DNA of 64,000 bases from an uncultured Propionibacteriaceae bacterium (GTDB lineage: Bacteria > Actinomycetota > Actinomycetes > Propionibacteriales > Propionibacteriaceae). Both the position numbers and the translations under genes were made by a program. Location of the stretch: contig CAKZHP010000131.1 of assembly GCA_936924635.1 (NCBI GenBank), forward strand, positions 20,060 to 84,059. The letters are read 5' to 3'. A model generated the notes under the pieces. That model was given only the letters and a program-made list of their open reading frames with translations. It did no database searches and had not been told where the DNA came from. Within the stretch, counting starts at the first letter, position 1; each line of letters opens with the position of its first letter. Positions 1-9,477 of this stretch are shown here, one piece after another.

Positions 1-357
1 CTGGCGGCCGCCGTGGCCGAGGTGGCCGGCCGGTCGCTGGTGCCGGTGCAGGTCGACGCCGACGTGCCGCGCCTGGCCGATCACGTGGAGACGGCGGCCT
101 ACTACGTGGTCAGTGAGGCGCTGGCGAACGCGAACAAGCACGCCCAGGCGCGGTCGGCGACGGTCTCGGCGGCCATCGACCACGGGTGGCTGATCGTCAG
201 CGTGACTGACGACGGCCACGGGGGCGCCGATCTGGCCAAGGGCCACGGGCTCGCCGGCCTAGCCGAACGCGTGGCCGCGGTCGACGGCCGCCTCGATCTG
301 ACCTCGCCGGCAGGTGGCCCGACGACGGTGAGGGCGGAGATCCCGTGCGCGTCCTGA
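1..357 (+). CDS. Sensor histidine kinase, C-terminal part (cut by window start)
   Basis: The frame is open from base 1, so the gene begins outside the window; 118 codons remain. They encode the ATP-binding HATPase domain of a NarX/DesK-type two-component kinase: an N-box (EALANANKHA) and a G1-like box (VTDDGHGG), then GLAGLAERV and a short beta strand. The stop overlaps the start of the following response regulator by 13 bp, so the two are translationally coupled and should form a cognate pair. The sensor domain, and so the signal, cannot be seen. Confidence 0.88.
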   Translation: MAAAVAEVAGRSLVPVQVDADVPRLADHVETAAYYVVSEALANANKHAQARSATVSAAIDHGWLIVSVTDDGHGGADLAKGHGLAGLAERVAAVDGRLDLTSPAGGPTTVRAEIPCAS

Positions 358-989
358 TCGCCGACGACTCGGTGCTGCTGCGCGAGGGGCTGCGGCTCAT
401 CCTCGCCGACGCCGGCCACGAGATCGTCGCCGCGGTCGACAACGGAGAGAGCCTGTACGCCGCCGCGGTCGAGCACCGGCCCGACCTGGTCGTCGCCGAC
501 ATCCGCATGCCGCCGTCGCACACCGATGAGGGGCTCCGCGCTGCCGTACGCCTCCGCCAGGCCTGGTCCGAGGCGCCGATCCTGCTGCTGAGCCAGTACG
601 TCGTGATGTCGTACGCCCAGGAGCTGTTCGCCACCGGCGGCGAGGCGATCGGCTACCTGCTCAAGGACCGCGTCGCCAACCTCGACGAGTTCCTCGACGC
701 CGTCGACCGCGTCGCGGGCGGCGGGTTCGCGATCGACCCGGAGGTCATCGCCCAGATGTTCGCGACCCGTCGGTCGGGCGACCCGGTCGCCACCCTCACG
801 CCTCGCGAGCGGGAGGTCCTGGAGCTGATGGCCGAGGGCCTCACCAATGCGTCGGTGGCCGAGCGGCTGGTCGTCACCGAGGGCGCGGTCGAGAAGCACA
901 CGCAGCGGATCTTCGCGAAGCTCGGCCTCGCCGGAGACGACGGGGTGCACCGCCGCGTACGGGCCGTGCTGATGCTGCTCCAGGCCTGA
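345..989 (+). CDS. NarL/LuxR-family response regulator
   Basis: 214 aa. The receiver domain (about 1-125) has the acidic pair D7/D8, phospho-acceptor D52 in ADIRMPP, and a conserved Lys in GYLLKDR. A LuxR-type HTH follows (about 151-195, TPREREVLELMAEGLTN then VEKHTQRIF). It would be phosphorylated by the kinase encoded just upstream and bind DNA as a dimer. The GTG start overlaps the kinase stop region by 13 bp. No target can be named from the sequence. Confidence 0.92.
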   Translation: MRVLIADDSVLLREGLRLILADAGHEIVAAVDNGESLYAAAVEHRPDLVVADIRMPPSHTDEGLRAAVRLRQAWSEAPILLLSQYVVMSYAQELFATGGEAIGYLLKDRVANLDEFLDAVDRVAGGGFAIDPEVIAQMFATRRSGDPVATLTPREREVLELMAEGLTNASVAERLVVTEGAVEKHTQRIFAKLGLAGDDGVHRRVRAVLMLLQA

Positions 990-1022
990 GGTTCAAACCG
1001 TCAAGCCGGTCGTACGAGCGGG

Positions 1023-2220
1023 TCAGCCTCTCGTGCGCAGGTCGCGGGCGATGTGCTCGTGACCGCGCCACTCGTACGCCAGCACGAAGACCCACGGCGC
1101 CAGCATCAGCACGGCGATGCACCAGCCGATGCCGACCCCGTACGAGGCCATCGCCACCGCCGCGCCGATGACGACCACCGCCCCGCCGAGCATCGCCGCG
1201 TGCAGCCCGTCGAACGAGCCGGTGCAGAGCCAGTAGAGGAACAGCAGCACGGCGAAGAAGGCGGCCAGCGGCACCGCGATCGCCAGCACCACCGTGGTCT
1301 CGCCGACCTTCGCCTCGCCCTCGATGAACGAGGCCGCCACGTGCAGCCCGGCGCCGATCGCAGCGACGGCAGCGAAGATCGGCACGTGCCCGAACCCGAA
1401 CCGGAAGCAGCGTTCGCGCTGCTGGTGGAGCAGGTCGGCGAAGGGCACGGCGAAGTACGCCCACCACAGCCCCACCGCCATCGACACCCCGGCGGCCGCG
1501 ATGACGACGGCCTCCGCGCTCCATCCCTGCTTGTCGACGAGCGATCCGACCGCAGTGGTGGTGCCCAGCACCACCCTCGCCGAGGGTGATGATCGTGAGC
1601 AGGCTGTAGCGCTCGGCGATGTGATGGGCGTGCCACGGTGTGGCGGCGCGCCGCTCGGCCCGGATGACGACGGCGAACTCCAGCCCGAACACGACCACGT
1701 ACACGATCGCCGTCGGCACCACCGGCAGCGGCACCAGCGCGAACACCACCCACAGCGCCTGCACGAGCAGCAGCCCGATCGCGTACGTCATCGCTGTGGC
1801 TCGCCGGGCGGGATCCTGCCGCGCGACCCGCAGCCACAGCGAGATCATCGACAACCGCATCACCACGTAGCCGGCGACCATGATCGGGTTGTTGACGTGC
1901 CCCGTGTCGAAGCCGTGGAACAGCTGCGCGAACCCCAGGGCCATGACCAGCACGCCGACCATCTGCACGAGGGTCGCCAGTCGCATCGCCCAGTCGTCGG
2001 TGTCGTAGGCAGAGCTGAACCACGTGTAGTTGATCCAGCACCACGCGATCGCGAACATCACGAACAGGAACGCGAGGATGCCGCCGGCCCGGCTGCCGGC
2101 CGCCAGCGAGTGAGCGAGCTCGTTGCCGGCGAACGAGAACGCGACGACGAGCGTGAGGTCGTACAACAGCTCCAGCGGTGTCGCCGCCCGGTTCAGCTCG
2201 TGCGGGTCGCGACCGCGCAT
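1023..2220 (-). pseudogene. ltrA: LtrA family membrane protein, frameshifted
   Basis: Low-temperature-requirement A family integral membrane protein. The N-terminal part reads ARLVPMRGRDPHELNRAATP then LELLYDLTLVVAF and several TM helices up to LLTIITLGE. The C-terminal part continues in another frame from VVLGTTTAV to a stop at 1023. Removing one C from the CCC run at 1574-1576 restores one 398-aa reading frame, the normal family length. The ATG at 2220 is the first in-frame start. The family motif usually has 10-20 residues before it, and an out-of-frame ATG at 2288 (MTADSPAPS) could be the true start if a second indel exists. Either a sequencing error or a recent null allele. Confidence 0.8.
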
Positions 2221-2320
2221 GGGTACGAGGCGTGCGGCTTGCGAGCCGGGCGCCTCGGGGTGCTGGGCGCTGGGGAGTCCGCCGTCATGGGCACATCTCA
2301 GCGGACTGCGCTCGCGGGCG

Positions 2321-2874
2321 TCACATCGGGCTGGCTTCGATGGCGCGCTCCAGGTCGGCGTACGTCTCCTCGACGGCTCCGGCACGCACGGTCAGGCGGG
2401 TCGCGTACGGCCGGTCGGCGATCCCGTCGAGCAGGCGGTCGTACGCATCCCCGAGCCAGGTCTCCCCGCCCAGGGACTGCACGACCCCGGGTTCCAGTGC
2501 CCCCACTCGGTGTCGTCGACGCGCTGACCGAAACGGGCCACCGCCTGGTCGCGGTCGGTGAGCAGGACGACCTCGATGAACTGGGCGCCGGTCTCGGTCG
2601 CCAGCCCTGCGAACGAGGCGAGCCGGTCGGGGCGGGCGAGGTACTGCGGCAGCACGACGTCGTACCCGCCTGAAAGATGCGTACGGATCATCGCATTGGC
2701 CAGCGGTTCCAGCACGTGGTGCGGGTGCTGCGCCACGTCCTGCCAGCCGCCGACGAACTGGTGGAGTGCGTCGATGTCGGCGACCAGCGTGCCGGGGTGA
2801 CGGTCCGCCCAGAGATGCGCCAGCGTCGTCTTGCCGATGCCGGGCGGGCCGTTGAGGTGGATGAGCCGGGTCAC
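2321..2874 (-). pseudogene. P-loop NTPase / AAA-type small-molecule kinase, frameshifted
   Basis: The N-terminal Walker A is clear (HLNGPPGIGKTTLA) and is followed by a zeta-toxin/shikimate-kinase-like core (DIDALHQFVGG, LLTDRDQAVARF). After WGHWNPG the frame breaks; the other frame continues VVQSLGGETWLGDAYDRLL to a stop at 2321. Adding one C to the CCCC run at 2485-2488 gives a continuous 184-aa protein. It lies 3 bp downstream of the DinB-like gene in the same direction, so they are likely co-transcribed. The substrate is unknown. Confidence 0.75.
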
Positions 2875-2877
2875 GGG

Positions 2878-3436
2878 TCAGCCCTGGTGGGCGTACAGGT
2901 CGCGCAGCAGCGCGATCTCGGCGAGGTGATGGATGAGCTCGCGGTGGATGTGGAGGACGAGGGTGAGGTACGGGTCGTTCTCGTGCCCGCGCTCGGCGGC
3001 GCCGACGGGTTCCCAGAGCCGTTCCTCGCCGAGCGACTCGACGCCGGCGAGCCAGCGGGCGTACTCCTCGTCGAGCTGGGCGAGCGCCTCGGCGGCCGTG
3101 GCCGCGTACGCGAACGAGCTGTAGTCCACCGCCTCCCGCCCGAAGTGGCCGGCGGTGCGCATCGCCAGACAGCCCACGATGATGTGGCCGAGACGCCAGG
3201 CGATCGTGGTCACCGGCGCGGGCTCCGGCTGGGGGAACGTGAAGTCGATGACCGTCTCGCCGGCCCCGGCTCCCTCGGTGGCTCCCTGGTTGCGGGGGGT
3301 GCACGGTCCAGCAGTCGGGCATCGGTTGCCAGAGGTACTCCGCGTCGGTCAGCCCCTCCAGACGAGGCCGCGCCTGTACGCGCCAGTGCCAGTCGATCTG
3401 GTCGCGGAGCTGCTGATTGAGGTCCCGGTCGGTCAT
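2878..3436 (-). pseudogene. DinB-like domain protein, frameshifted
   Basis: DinB/YfiT-type four-helix metal-binding family (thiol transferase or damage-inducible). It starts at ATG 3436 with MTDRDLNQQLRDQIDWHW and reads to CWTVHP. The remainder (VTTIAWRLGHIIVGCLAMR to LRDLYAHQG) is in another frame. Deleting one G from the six-G run at 3294-3299 joins them into a 185-aa protein, normal for the family. His residues in GHIIVG and HIHRELIHH are positioned as the usual metal-binding triad. Probable operon with the P-loop kinase 3 bp downstream. Confidence 0.78.
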
Positions 3437-3550
3437 GGGCCCAGCCTTGCGCACGCACCGGAGCGCTCGCTGCCCGATCGCTTCCTCGCCACCGGTGGGC
3501 CCGCCGACGGGCTCCCGGGGCGCATGCAATCCGGCCGCTAGGGTGGCCGT

Positions 3551-4171
3551 ATGGCTGCGAGGATCCTGCCGTCGGCAGACGTCGACGAGGGTGCGGTCAT
3601 CGCCGACAGCGCGTCGGTCTGGCACCTGGCCCACATACGTACAGGTGCCACGCTCGGCGAAGGAGTCGTGGTCGGCCGGGGTGCGTACATCGGCACCGGC
3701 GTCCACGTCGGTGACCACTGCAAGATCCAGAACTACGCCCTCGTGTACGAGCCGGCGCACCTCGAGGCCGGTGTCTTCGTCGGCCCCGCGGCGGTGCTCA
3801 CCAACGACACCTACCCCCGCGCCATCAACCCCGACGGCACCCAGAAGTCGGCCCACGACTGGGAGCCCGTCGGCGTGACCGTACGCGAGGGGGCCGCCAT
3901 CGGCGCCCGCGCCGTCTGCGTCGCCCCCGTCACCATCGGCGCCTGGGCGGTCGTCGGCGCCGGGGCGGTGGTGACGAACGACGTGCCCGCGTACGCGCTG
4001 GTGCTCGGCGTCCCCGCCCGTCGGCACGCCTGGGTGGGCCGCGCAGGCCGCCCCCTGGAACCCCTCGGTGACGGCCGCTTCCGCTGCCCCGAGACCGCCG
4101 AGACGTACATCGAGACCGGCCCCGACACCCTCGTCCGCGAGGAGACGGCCGCCCGCGAGGAGACCGCATGA
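3551..4171 (+). CDS. UDP-3-amino-sugar N-acetyltransferase (WbpD/WlbB-like)
   Basis: 206 aa left-handed beta-helix acyltransferase. Hexapeptide repeats span about residues 10-150 (IRTGATLGEGVVVGRGAYIG, GVFVGPAAVLTND, VTIGAWAVVGAGAVVTNDVP), followed by LVLGVPARRHAWVG and a C-terminal RFRCPETAETYIE segment. In the WbpA-B-E-D pathway this enzyme acetylates the 3-amino group of a UDP-2-acetamido-3-amino-uronic acid using acetyl-CoA. It overlaps the next gene by ATGA (4168-4171). The order acetyltransferase, aminotransferase, dehydrogenase supports the assignment. Final sugar stereochemistry cannot be read from sequence. Confidence 0.85.
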   Translation: MAARILPSADVDEGAVIADSASVWHLAHIRTGATLGEGVVVGRGAYIGTGVHVGDHCKIQNYALVYEPAHLEAGVFVGPAAVLTNDTYPRAINPDGTQKSAHDWEPVGVTVREGAAIGARAVCVAPVTIGAWAVVGAGAVVTNDVPAYALVLGVPARRHAWVGRAGRPLEPLGDGRFRCPETAETYIETGPDTLVREETAAREETA

Positions 4172-5259
4172 CCCAGCCGATGATCCCCGCCGCGAAGCCG
4201 ATCATCGGCGACGAGGAGCGCGCGGCCGTCGACGCCGTGCTCGCCTCGGGCATGCTCGCCCAGGGCAAGGAGGTCGCCGCGTTCGAGCAGGAGTTCGCCG
4301 ACACCCTCGTCGGAGGCCGTATCTGCGTGGCCGTCAACTCCGGCACCTCCGGCCTCCACCTCGGCCTGCTCGCCTGCGGCATCGGCCCTGGTGACGAGGT
4401 GATCGTGCCGTCGTTCACCTTCGCCGCCACCGCGAACTCGGTCGCGCTCACGGGGGCGACGCCAGTCTTCGTCGACATCGACCCCGACACGTACTGCCTC
4501 GACCCCGCCGCCGCCGAGGCCGCCATCACGCCGGCGACCCGCGCGATCATGCCGGTCCACCTGTACGGCCACCCGTTCGACGCCGACGCGTTCGCCTCGC
4601 TCGCCGAGCGTCACGGCATCGCGATCTTCGAGGACGCGGCCCAGGCCCACGGCGCCACCTGGGGCGGCCGGCCCGTCGGCAGCTTCGGTGACTTCGGCAT
4701 GTTCTCGCTGTACCCGACCAAGAACATGACCTCTGGCGAGGGCGGCATGGTCTCCTGCGCGAGCGAGGAGATCGCCCGGTCCGTACGTCTCCTGCGCAAC
4801 CAGGGCATGGAGAAGCAGTACGAGAACGAACTGGTCGGCCTCAACAACCGCATGACCGACATCCACGCGGCGATCGGGCGGGTGCAGCTCACCAAGGTGC
4901 TCGGCTGGACCGAGCAGCGGCGCGCCAACGCCGCGTACCTGAGCGCCCACCTGACCGGCGTGACCACCCCGACCGTGCACGAGAACGCGACCCACGTCTG
5001 GCACCAGTACACGGTGCGCGTGCCCACCGACCGCGACCGGTTCGCGCAGGCGCTGCGGGAGGAGTACGGGGTCGGCTGCGGCGTGTACTACCCGATCCCC
5101 AACCACGCGCTGCCCTCCTTCGGTCTCACGCTCGACCTCCCCGAGACCGCCCGCGCCGCCACCGAGGTGCTCTCCCTGCCCGTGCACCCCTCGCTCACCG
5201 ACGCCGACCTGGAGCGCCTCGTCACCGCCGTGAACACCCTCGCCGGAGCAGGCGCATGA
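4168..5259 (+). CDS. DegT/DnrJ/EryC1 sugar aminotransferase (WbpE/WlbC-like)
   Basis: 363 aa PLP-dependent aminotransferase of the sensory/sugar type. The PLP Lys is K185 in LYPTKNMTSGEGGM; D156 in FEDAAQAHGA contacts the pyridine N; GTSGLHLGL binds phosphate. It should transfer an amino group from Glu to the 3-keto carbon of a UDP-2-acetamido-3-keto-uronate. Stop-start overlaps on both sides (ATGA upstream and downstream) show a coupled operon with the acetyltransferase and the oxidoreductase. Full length for the family. Confidence 0.9.
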   Translation: MTQPMIPAAKPIIGDEERAAVDAVLASGMLAQGKEVAAFEQEFADTLVGGRICVAVNSGTSGLHLGLLACGIGPGDEVIVPSFTFAATANSVALTGATPVFVDIDPDTYCLDPAAAEAAITPATRAIMPVHLYGHPFDADAFASLAERHGIAIFEDAAQAHGATWGGRPVGSFGDFGMFSLYPTKNMTSGEGGMVSCASEEIARSVRLLRNQGMEKQYENELVGLNNRMTDIHAAIGRVQLTKVLGWTEQRRANAAYLSAHLTGVTTPTVHENATHVWHQYTVRVPTDRDRFAQALREEYGVGCGVYYPIPNHALPSFGLTLDLPETARAATEVLSLPVHPSLTDADLERLVTAVNTLAGAGA

Positions 5260-6242
5260 CCCTGCGCGCCGGCCTCGTCGGCCTGGGGATGATGGGACGC
5301 CACCACGCCCGTAACCTGCGCGCCCTCGACGGCGTCGAGCTCGTGGCCGTGGCCGATGCGGCTGGCGACCCGCACGGTGTGGCAGGTGATCTCCCGGTGC
5401 TCCCGAGCGTGGAGGCTCTGATCGAGGCGGGCATCGACTATGCGGTCGTCGCGCTGCCGACCGAGCTGCACGAGGCCGCCGGGCTGGCGCTGGCCGAGGC
5501 CGGTGTCCATGCGCTGATCGAGAAGCCGCTCGCCTTCGACACCTGGTCCGCCGAGCTCCTGGTCAACGCGTTCGAGAGCGCCGGTCTGGTCGGCGCAGTC
5601 GGCCACATCGAGCGGTACAACCCAGCGCTGCGATCGCTGCGTACGCGCCTCGAGAACGGCGACCTCGGCGACGTCTACCAGGTGGCCACCAGGCGGCAGG
5701 GCCCGTTCCCGAACCGCATCGCCGACGTCGGCGTGGTCAAGGACCTCGCCAGCCACGACATCGACCTGACCAGCTGGGTCACGCAGTGCGCGTACGAGTC
5801 CGTGGCGGCGCGGACGGTCACCAAGTCGGGCCGCCCGCACGAGGACATGGTGGCCGCCTCCTGCTCTCTCAATGGCGGCGTGATGGCGAACCACCTGGTC
5901 AACTGGCTGTCGCCCACCAAGGAGCGGCTCACGATCGTGACCGGCGAGAAAGGCATGTTCGTCGCCGACACGCTCCTGGCCGACCTCACCTTCTACGCCA
6001 ACGGCCTGGTCGAGGTGACCCGCGACGACATCGCGCAGTTCCGTGGGGTGAGCGAGGGGGACGTCACCCGGTACGCGATCGCCAAGCCCGAGCCGCTGCG
6101 CACCGAGCACGAGCAGTTCCGCGACGCCGTGCTCGGCAAGGACGCCGACATCGTGACGCTCGCCCAGGGGGCGAAGGTGGTCCGGGTCTGCGAGGCCATG
6201 ATCGAGTCGGCGCGTACGGGGTCGTTCGTCCACCTCTCCTGA
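5256..6242 (+). CDS. Gfo/Idh/MocA sugar 3-dehydrogenase (WbpB/WlbA-like)
   Basis: 328 aa. N-terminal Rossmann fold with GLVGLGMMGRHHARNL (residues 6-21), the family EKPLA motif with catalytic Lys K90, and GHIERYNPAL leading into the alpha/beta domain. It probably oxidises C3 of UDP-N-acetylglucosaminuronate with NAD before transamination. The ATG overlaps the aminotransferase stop (5256-5259). Together the three genes supply the C3 oxidation, amination and acetylation steps of a 2,3-diacetamido-2,3-dideoxy-uronate. Confidence 0.88.
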   Translation: MTLRAGLVGLGMMGRHHARNLRALDGVELVAVADAAGDPHGVAGDLPVLPSVEALIEAGIDYAVVALPTELHEAAGLALAEAGVHALIEKPLAFDTWSAELLVNAFESAGLVGAVGHIERYNPALRSLRTRLENGDLGDVYQVATRRQGPFPNRIADVGVVKDLASHDIDLTSWVTQCAYESVAARTVTKSGRPHEDMVAASCSLNGGVMANHLVNWLSPTKERLTIVTGEKGMFVADTLLADLTFYANGLVEVTRDDIAQFRGVSEGDVTRYAIAKPEPLRTEHEQFRDAVLGKDADIVTLAQGAKVVRVCEAMIESARTGSFVHLS

Positions 6243-6270
6243 GGGGCTCAGCCGGGCCGGGTGCTCGACG

Positions 6271-7921
6271 CTACGAGCTGAGCTCGCCCAGCACCGCCGC
6301 CCGCAGGGTGTGCAGGCCCACACCGCCCACGTCGAGCGCGCGGCGGTGGAATGCCTTCAGGTCGAACGCGTCACCCTCGCGCTGCCGTAACTCATCCCGC
6401 AGCTGCAGCCACAGCCGCTCACCGATCTTGTACGCGGGCGCCTGCCCCGGCCAGCCCAGGTAGCGATCGAGCTCGAACCGCAGGAACCCCTCGGCCATGT
6501 CGGCGTTGGCGGTGAGGAAGGACCACGCCTTGTCGTACGTACACTCCCCGCCCCCGACCGACTCCGGCGCCTCGAAGCCGCAGTGCACGCCGATGTCGAT
6601 CACCACGCGGGCGGCGCGCAGCGACTGGCCGTCGAGCATGCCCAGCCGGGTCGCCGGGTCGGTGTGGAAACCCAGCTCGTCCATCAGCCGCTCGGCGTAC
6701 AAGGCCCAGCCCTCGCCGTGCCCCGACGTCCAGGCGTCCATGCGGCGCCAGGAGTTGAGCAGCCCCGAGCGCACCATCGTCTGCCCGATCTGCAGGTGAT
6801 GGCCGGGCACGCCCTCGTGGTAGACGGTGGTCAGCTCGCGCCAGGTGCCGAACTGCTCCACGCTCTTCGGCACCGACCACCACATCCGGCCAGGGCGGGA
6901 GAAGTCCTCGCTCGGCCCCGTGTAGTAGATGCCGCCCGACTGCGTCGGCGCGATGCAGCACTCGATGGTGCGCACCGGGTCGGGGATGTCGAAATGCGTT
7001 CCGGCCAGGGCTTCCACCGCACCGTCGGCGGTCTCCTGCATCCACCGCTGCAGGGCATCGGTGCCGTGGATCTGGTAGGCGGGGTCCGCGTCCAGGTGGG
7101 CCATCGCCTCATGGACGGTGGAACCCGGCAGGATCTGCTCGGCGATCTTCGCCATCTCTGCCCGGATCCGGGCCAGCTCGGCCTGGCCCCAGGCGTACGT
7201 CTCTTCGAGGTGGTCGACCTCCGCGCCCAGGAACGAGCGCGAGTGCAGCCGGTAGAGCTCGCGCCCGCACGCGTCGGCGGCCGGGGCGGCGGGCAGGATC
7301 TCGTCGCGCAGGCGCTCGCCCGCGCGGCGTACGCCGCTGACGCGAGCCCGACCTGCTCCGCGATGCGCGGGTGCTGCGCGGCCAGGGTCGCGAAGTAGCC
7401 GTCGGGCGCCGTGTGCTGCTCGGTCTGCGCGATGCACGCCTCGACCTGGCGGCGCGGCGAGACCAGCCCGCGCTCGCGGGCGGCGTGGAGCGACTCGAAC
7501 CACTGTTCGAGCGCACGCGGCATCGCTGCCATGCGCTGGCCGAGCGTGTCGACCTGCTCGTCGGTGTCGGTGGGCATGAGGTCGCAGATGTCGCGCATCT
7601 CCTGCAGCGGCGAGGCGATCACGTTGAGCGACATCAGGGGGATGCCCGCGTCGTGGCTCTCGACCTCCAGCCCGAGCCGCTCTCGCATCGCGCTCAGGGT
7701 GACCCGGTCGACGTCGTCGACGGGCGTGGCGCCAGCCAGCGCAGCGAGGGTGCGACGCGCCAGGTCGGCCATCGCCGCCCACCCAGCCGGGGAGAAGTCG
7801 TCGAGCTCGCCGTCGCGGCCGGGACGCCCAGGTAGGTCGCAGCGATCGGCGACAGCGCGATGCTCTGCTCGTGGTGGGCCTCGGCGATGGCGTCGATGGC
7901 GGTGGGGGTGCGGTCGGTCAT
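6271..7921 (-). pseudogene. DUF885 family hydrolase, two frameshifts
   Basis: DUF885 proteins are thermolysin-fold-like metallohydrolases. The signature VYHEGVPGHHLQ is present, with a downstream GHGEGWALYAERLMDELG. The 5' part starts at ATG 7921 (MTDRTPTAIDAIAEAH), breaks at the GGG run 7821-7823 (one G short), continues as AAMADLARRTLAAL, and breaks again near the CCC run 7347-7349 (one C short) before reaching LRDEILPAAP and the stop at 6271. Correcting both gives 550 aa, normal for DUF885, with no internal stops. Sequencing error is the simplest explanation. Confidence 0.8.
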
Positions 7922-7938
7922 GCTGCGACCGTACCGAG

Positions 7939-7949
7939 TGTCACTGACA
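7939..7949. promoter_or_regulatory. Short palindrome upstream of the DUF885 gene
   Basis: TGTCACTGACA is an 11-bp palindrome with a single central base, flanked by a direct GTGTC repeat on each side. It lies 18 bp before the DUF885 start in the divergent region with the ESX-like cassette. It may be an operator, but nothing nearby identifies the regulator. Confidence 0.25.
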
Positions 7950-8112
7950 GTGTCTCCGCGGACTTGCATGGCGGCCCGGCCTGGTCTGAGCAGGCCAGCG
8001 CCGCCTCGGCTGGGCAACCGACCCGGGCGGCGTGTAACTTGACGGCTGACCGCCGTCGCGACCGTCGACCCACCCGTCCCTCGACGCCGCGGCACGCCCC
8101 ATGGAGGTACGC

Positions 8113-8448
8113 ATGAGTGGTGACATGAAGATCGAGTTCGGCTCGTGGAACACCGCAGCCGCCACGTTCGACAAGGTGTCGGCCGCTGCCCCGCCGAAGC
8201 TGACGCAGGTGGTGACCAAGACGACAAACGCTGCCGCGTGCGGCGCGGCCAGCGGGTACGCCACGGTCGACGGCGCCGTGGCGATCATGCTCACCGTGTT
8301 CGGGGAGGTCATGAACGGGACCGTCGTGCCGAGCCTGGAGAAGGGCCTCGATGCGGAGGCAACGGCGCTGACCGACACCGGCAAGACCCTCCAGGCCATG
8401 GAGGACGAGAACACCGACACCGCCGATGCGGTCAAGGGGGAGCTGTGA
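8113..8448 (+). CDS. WXG100/ESAT-6-like small helical protein
   Basis: 111 aa, predicted all-helical, with no signal peptide. It begins MSGDMKIEFGSWNTAAATFD, like an ESX substrate helix 1 with a lone Trp in place of a full W-x-G turn. The second half (EKGLDAEATALTDTGKTLQAM) resembles helix 2 of the hairpin. ATG 8113 is chosen over an in-frame ATG at 8101 because GGAGG sits 5-6 bp ahead of it. The stop overlaps the next gene's GTG start (GTGA). Likely a type VII secretion partner, but no ESX core gene is in the window. Confidence 0.6.
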   Translation: MSGDMKIEFGSWNTAAATFDKVSAAAPPKLTQVVTKTTNAAACGAASGYATVDGAVAIMLTVFGEVMNGTVVPSLEKGLDAEATALTDTGKTLQAMEDENTDTADAVKGEL

Positions 8449-8978
8449 AGTTCAATCTGTTCGGATGGCACGTCGAGGTCGAGCTGCCGGCTGATCCGGA
8501 GGCCTTCGTCAGGGAAAAGGTCATCCAGATCCTGAACTACATGGGCTACGAGTGGCCTTCGACCAGCTCGGGTGTGCTGGAAGGTTGGTCGGCGGACTGG
8601 GACTCGCTCGGTAGCCAGCTCGAGACCTACGTCTCCGACCTGCAGTCAGGCATCACCCGCCTGCAGGGCGCGAACGAGGGGGCTGCGATCGATGCCGTCG
8701 CCGCCTACATGAACAGCGACGACTCGAACGTCCACTCTCTGCACACGGTGGCGCAGGCCGCCCCGCTGGCCGCGAAGGCGTACAGCGGTGCAGCCAAGCT
8801 GATCATCGGGCTGAAGGCGTACGTGATCGGCCAGATCCTCCTGGACGTCGTCTCCATCGCCGCCGCGATCATCAGTGGCGGCGCGTCGGCAGCCGTCTCC
8901 TTCCTCGCCAAGAAGGGCGCCCAGCTCGCCATCAACCTCGCCATCGACAAGGCCATCAACGAGCTGATGGGAGCCTGA
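8445..8978 (+). CDS. ESX-type N-terminal-domain protein without toxin domain
   Basis: 177 aa, GTG start overlapping the previous stop. Residues about 40-110 are helical with GWSADWDSLGSQLETYV. Residues about 110-170 form a long hydrophobic glycine/alanine-rich stretch (LIIGLKAYVIGQILLDVVSI, then AAAIISGGASAAVSFLAKKG). This architecture matches the N-terminal secretion/helical domain found on large actinobacterial polymorphic toxins (CpnT-like), but the protein stops where a toxin module would begin. It could be a stand-alone effector, a chaperone, or a toxin remnant. Confidence 0.55.
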   Translation: MKFNLFGWHVEVELPADPEAFVREKVIQILNYMGYEWPSTSSGVLEGWSADWDSLGSQLETYVSDLQSGITRLQGANEGAAIDAVAAYMNSDDSNVHSLHTVAQAAPLAAKAYSGAAKLIIGLKAYVIGQILLDVVSIAAAIISGGASAAVSFLAKKGAQLAINLAIDKAINELMGA

Positions 8979-9010
8979 GAGGTCCAGCATCCGTCCCGGC
9001 GGGGAACGAG

Positions 9011-9388
9011 ATGGATTTCGGGACGAAGGACCTGCCCGGCGCTGAGGTCGAGTACATGATCGAGGCGAGCGACCAGGTGTATGCGCTGGCAGAGCAGGGG
9101 CAGGTCGACCAGGCGCTGACGACGGCCGAGACGGCGTGGTCACGCCTGGGCCAGCCGCTGACCACGCTGTCGGGGGGACTCGCTCGAAGAGAAGGTCCTC
9201 TACCCGGAGAGCCAGCTCATCGCCTCGAACGCCTCGCTCGCCGCGGCCAAGGCGGGCCGCGGCCGAGAGGCGGAGAGCTGGCTCGACTGGTTCGAGGCGT
9301 CGTACGGCCGGGAGGCCAACCCGATCGTCATGACGGTCACCGGAGCCGTCCGCTACGCGCACGCGCCGCGGGCGTCAAGGGAGTCTGA
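9011..9388 (+). pseudogene. Small helical protein of the ESX-like cassette, frameshifted
   Basis: It starts MDFGTKDLPGAEVEYMIEAS and is predicted helical, TPR-like (QVYALAEQGQVDQALTTAE). The six-G run at 9172-9177 appears one G too long: without it the reading continues DSLEEKVLYPESQLIASNAS and AESWLDWFEASYGREANP. A second, compensating indel near 9365 is needed to reach the stop at 9388; otherwise the frame runs into the opposite-strand marR gene. Family not recognised. Position suggests a partner or immunity role for the preceding gene, by inference only. Confidence 0.5.
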
Positions 9389-9477
9389 GCGGTCGCACGC
9401 CACCACGGCGAGGCGGGTCGGCCGGGGGGTACGCGGCAACCGGGCGGTCGCCTCGGGGCCCCGAGCGGTGCTGGGTC

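Noticed and set aside
1294..2673. Long plus-strand open frame of 459 codons
   Set aside because: It is antisense to the LtrA and P-loop kinase genes and its protein is His/Arg/Pro-rich with no family features, as expected for a shadow in high-GC DNA.
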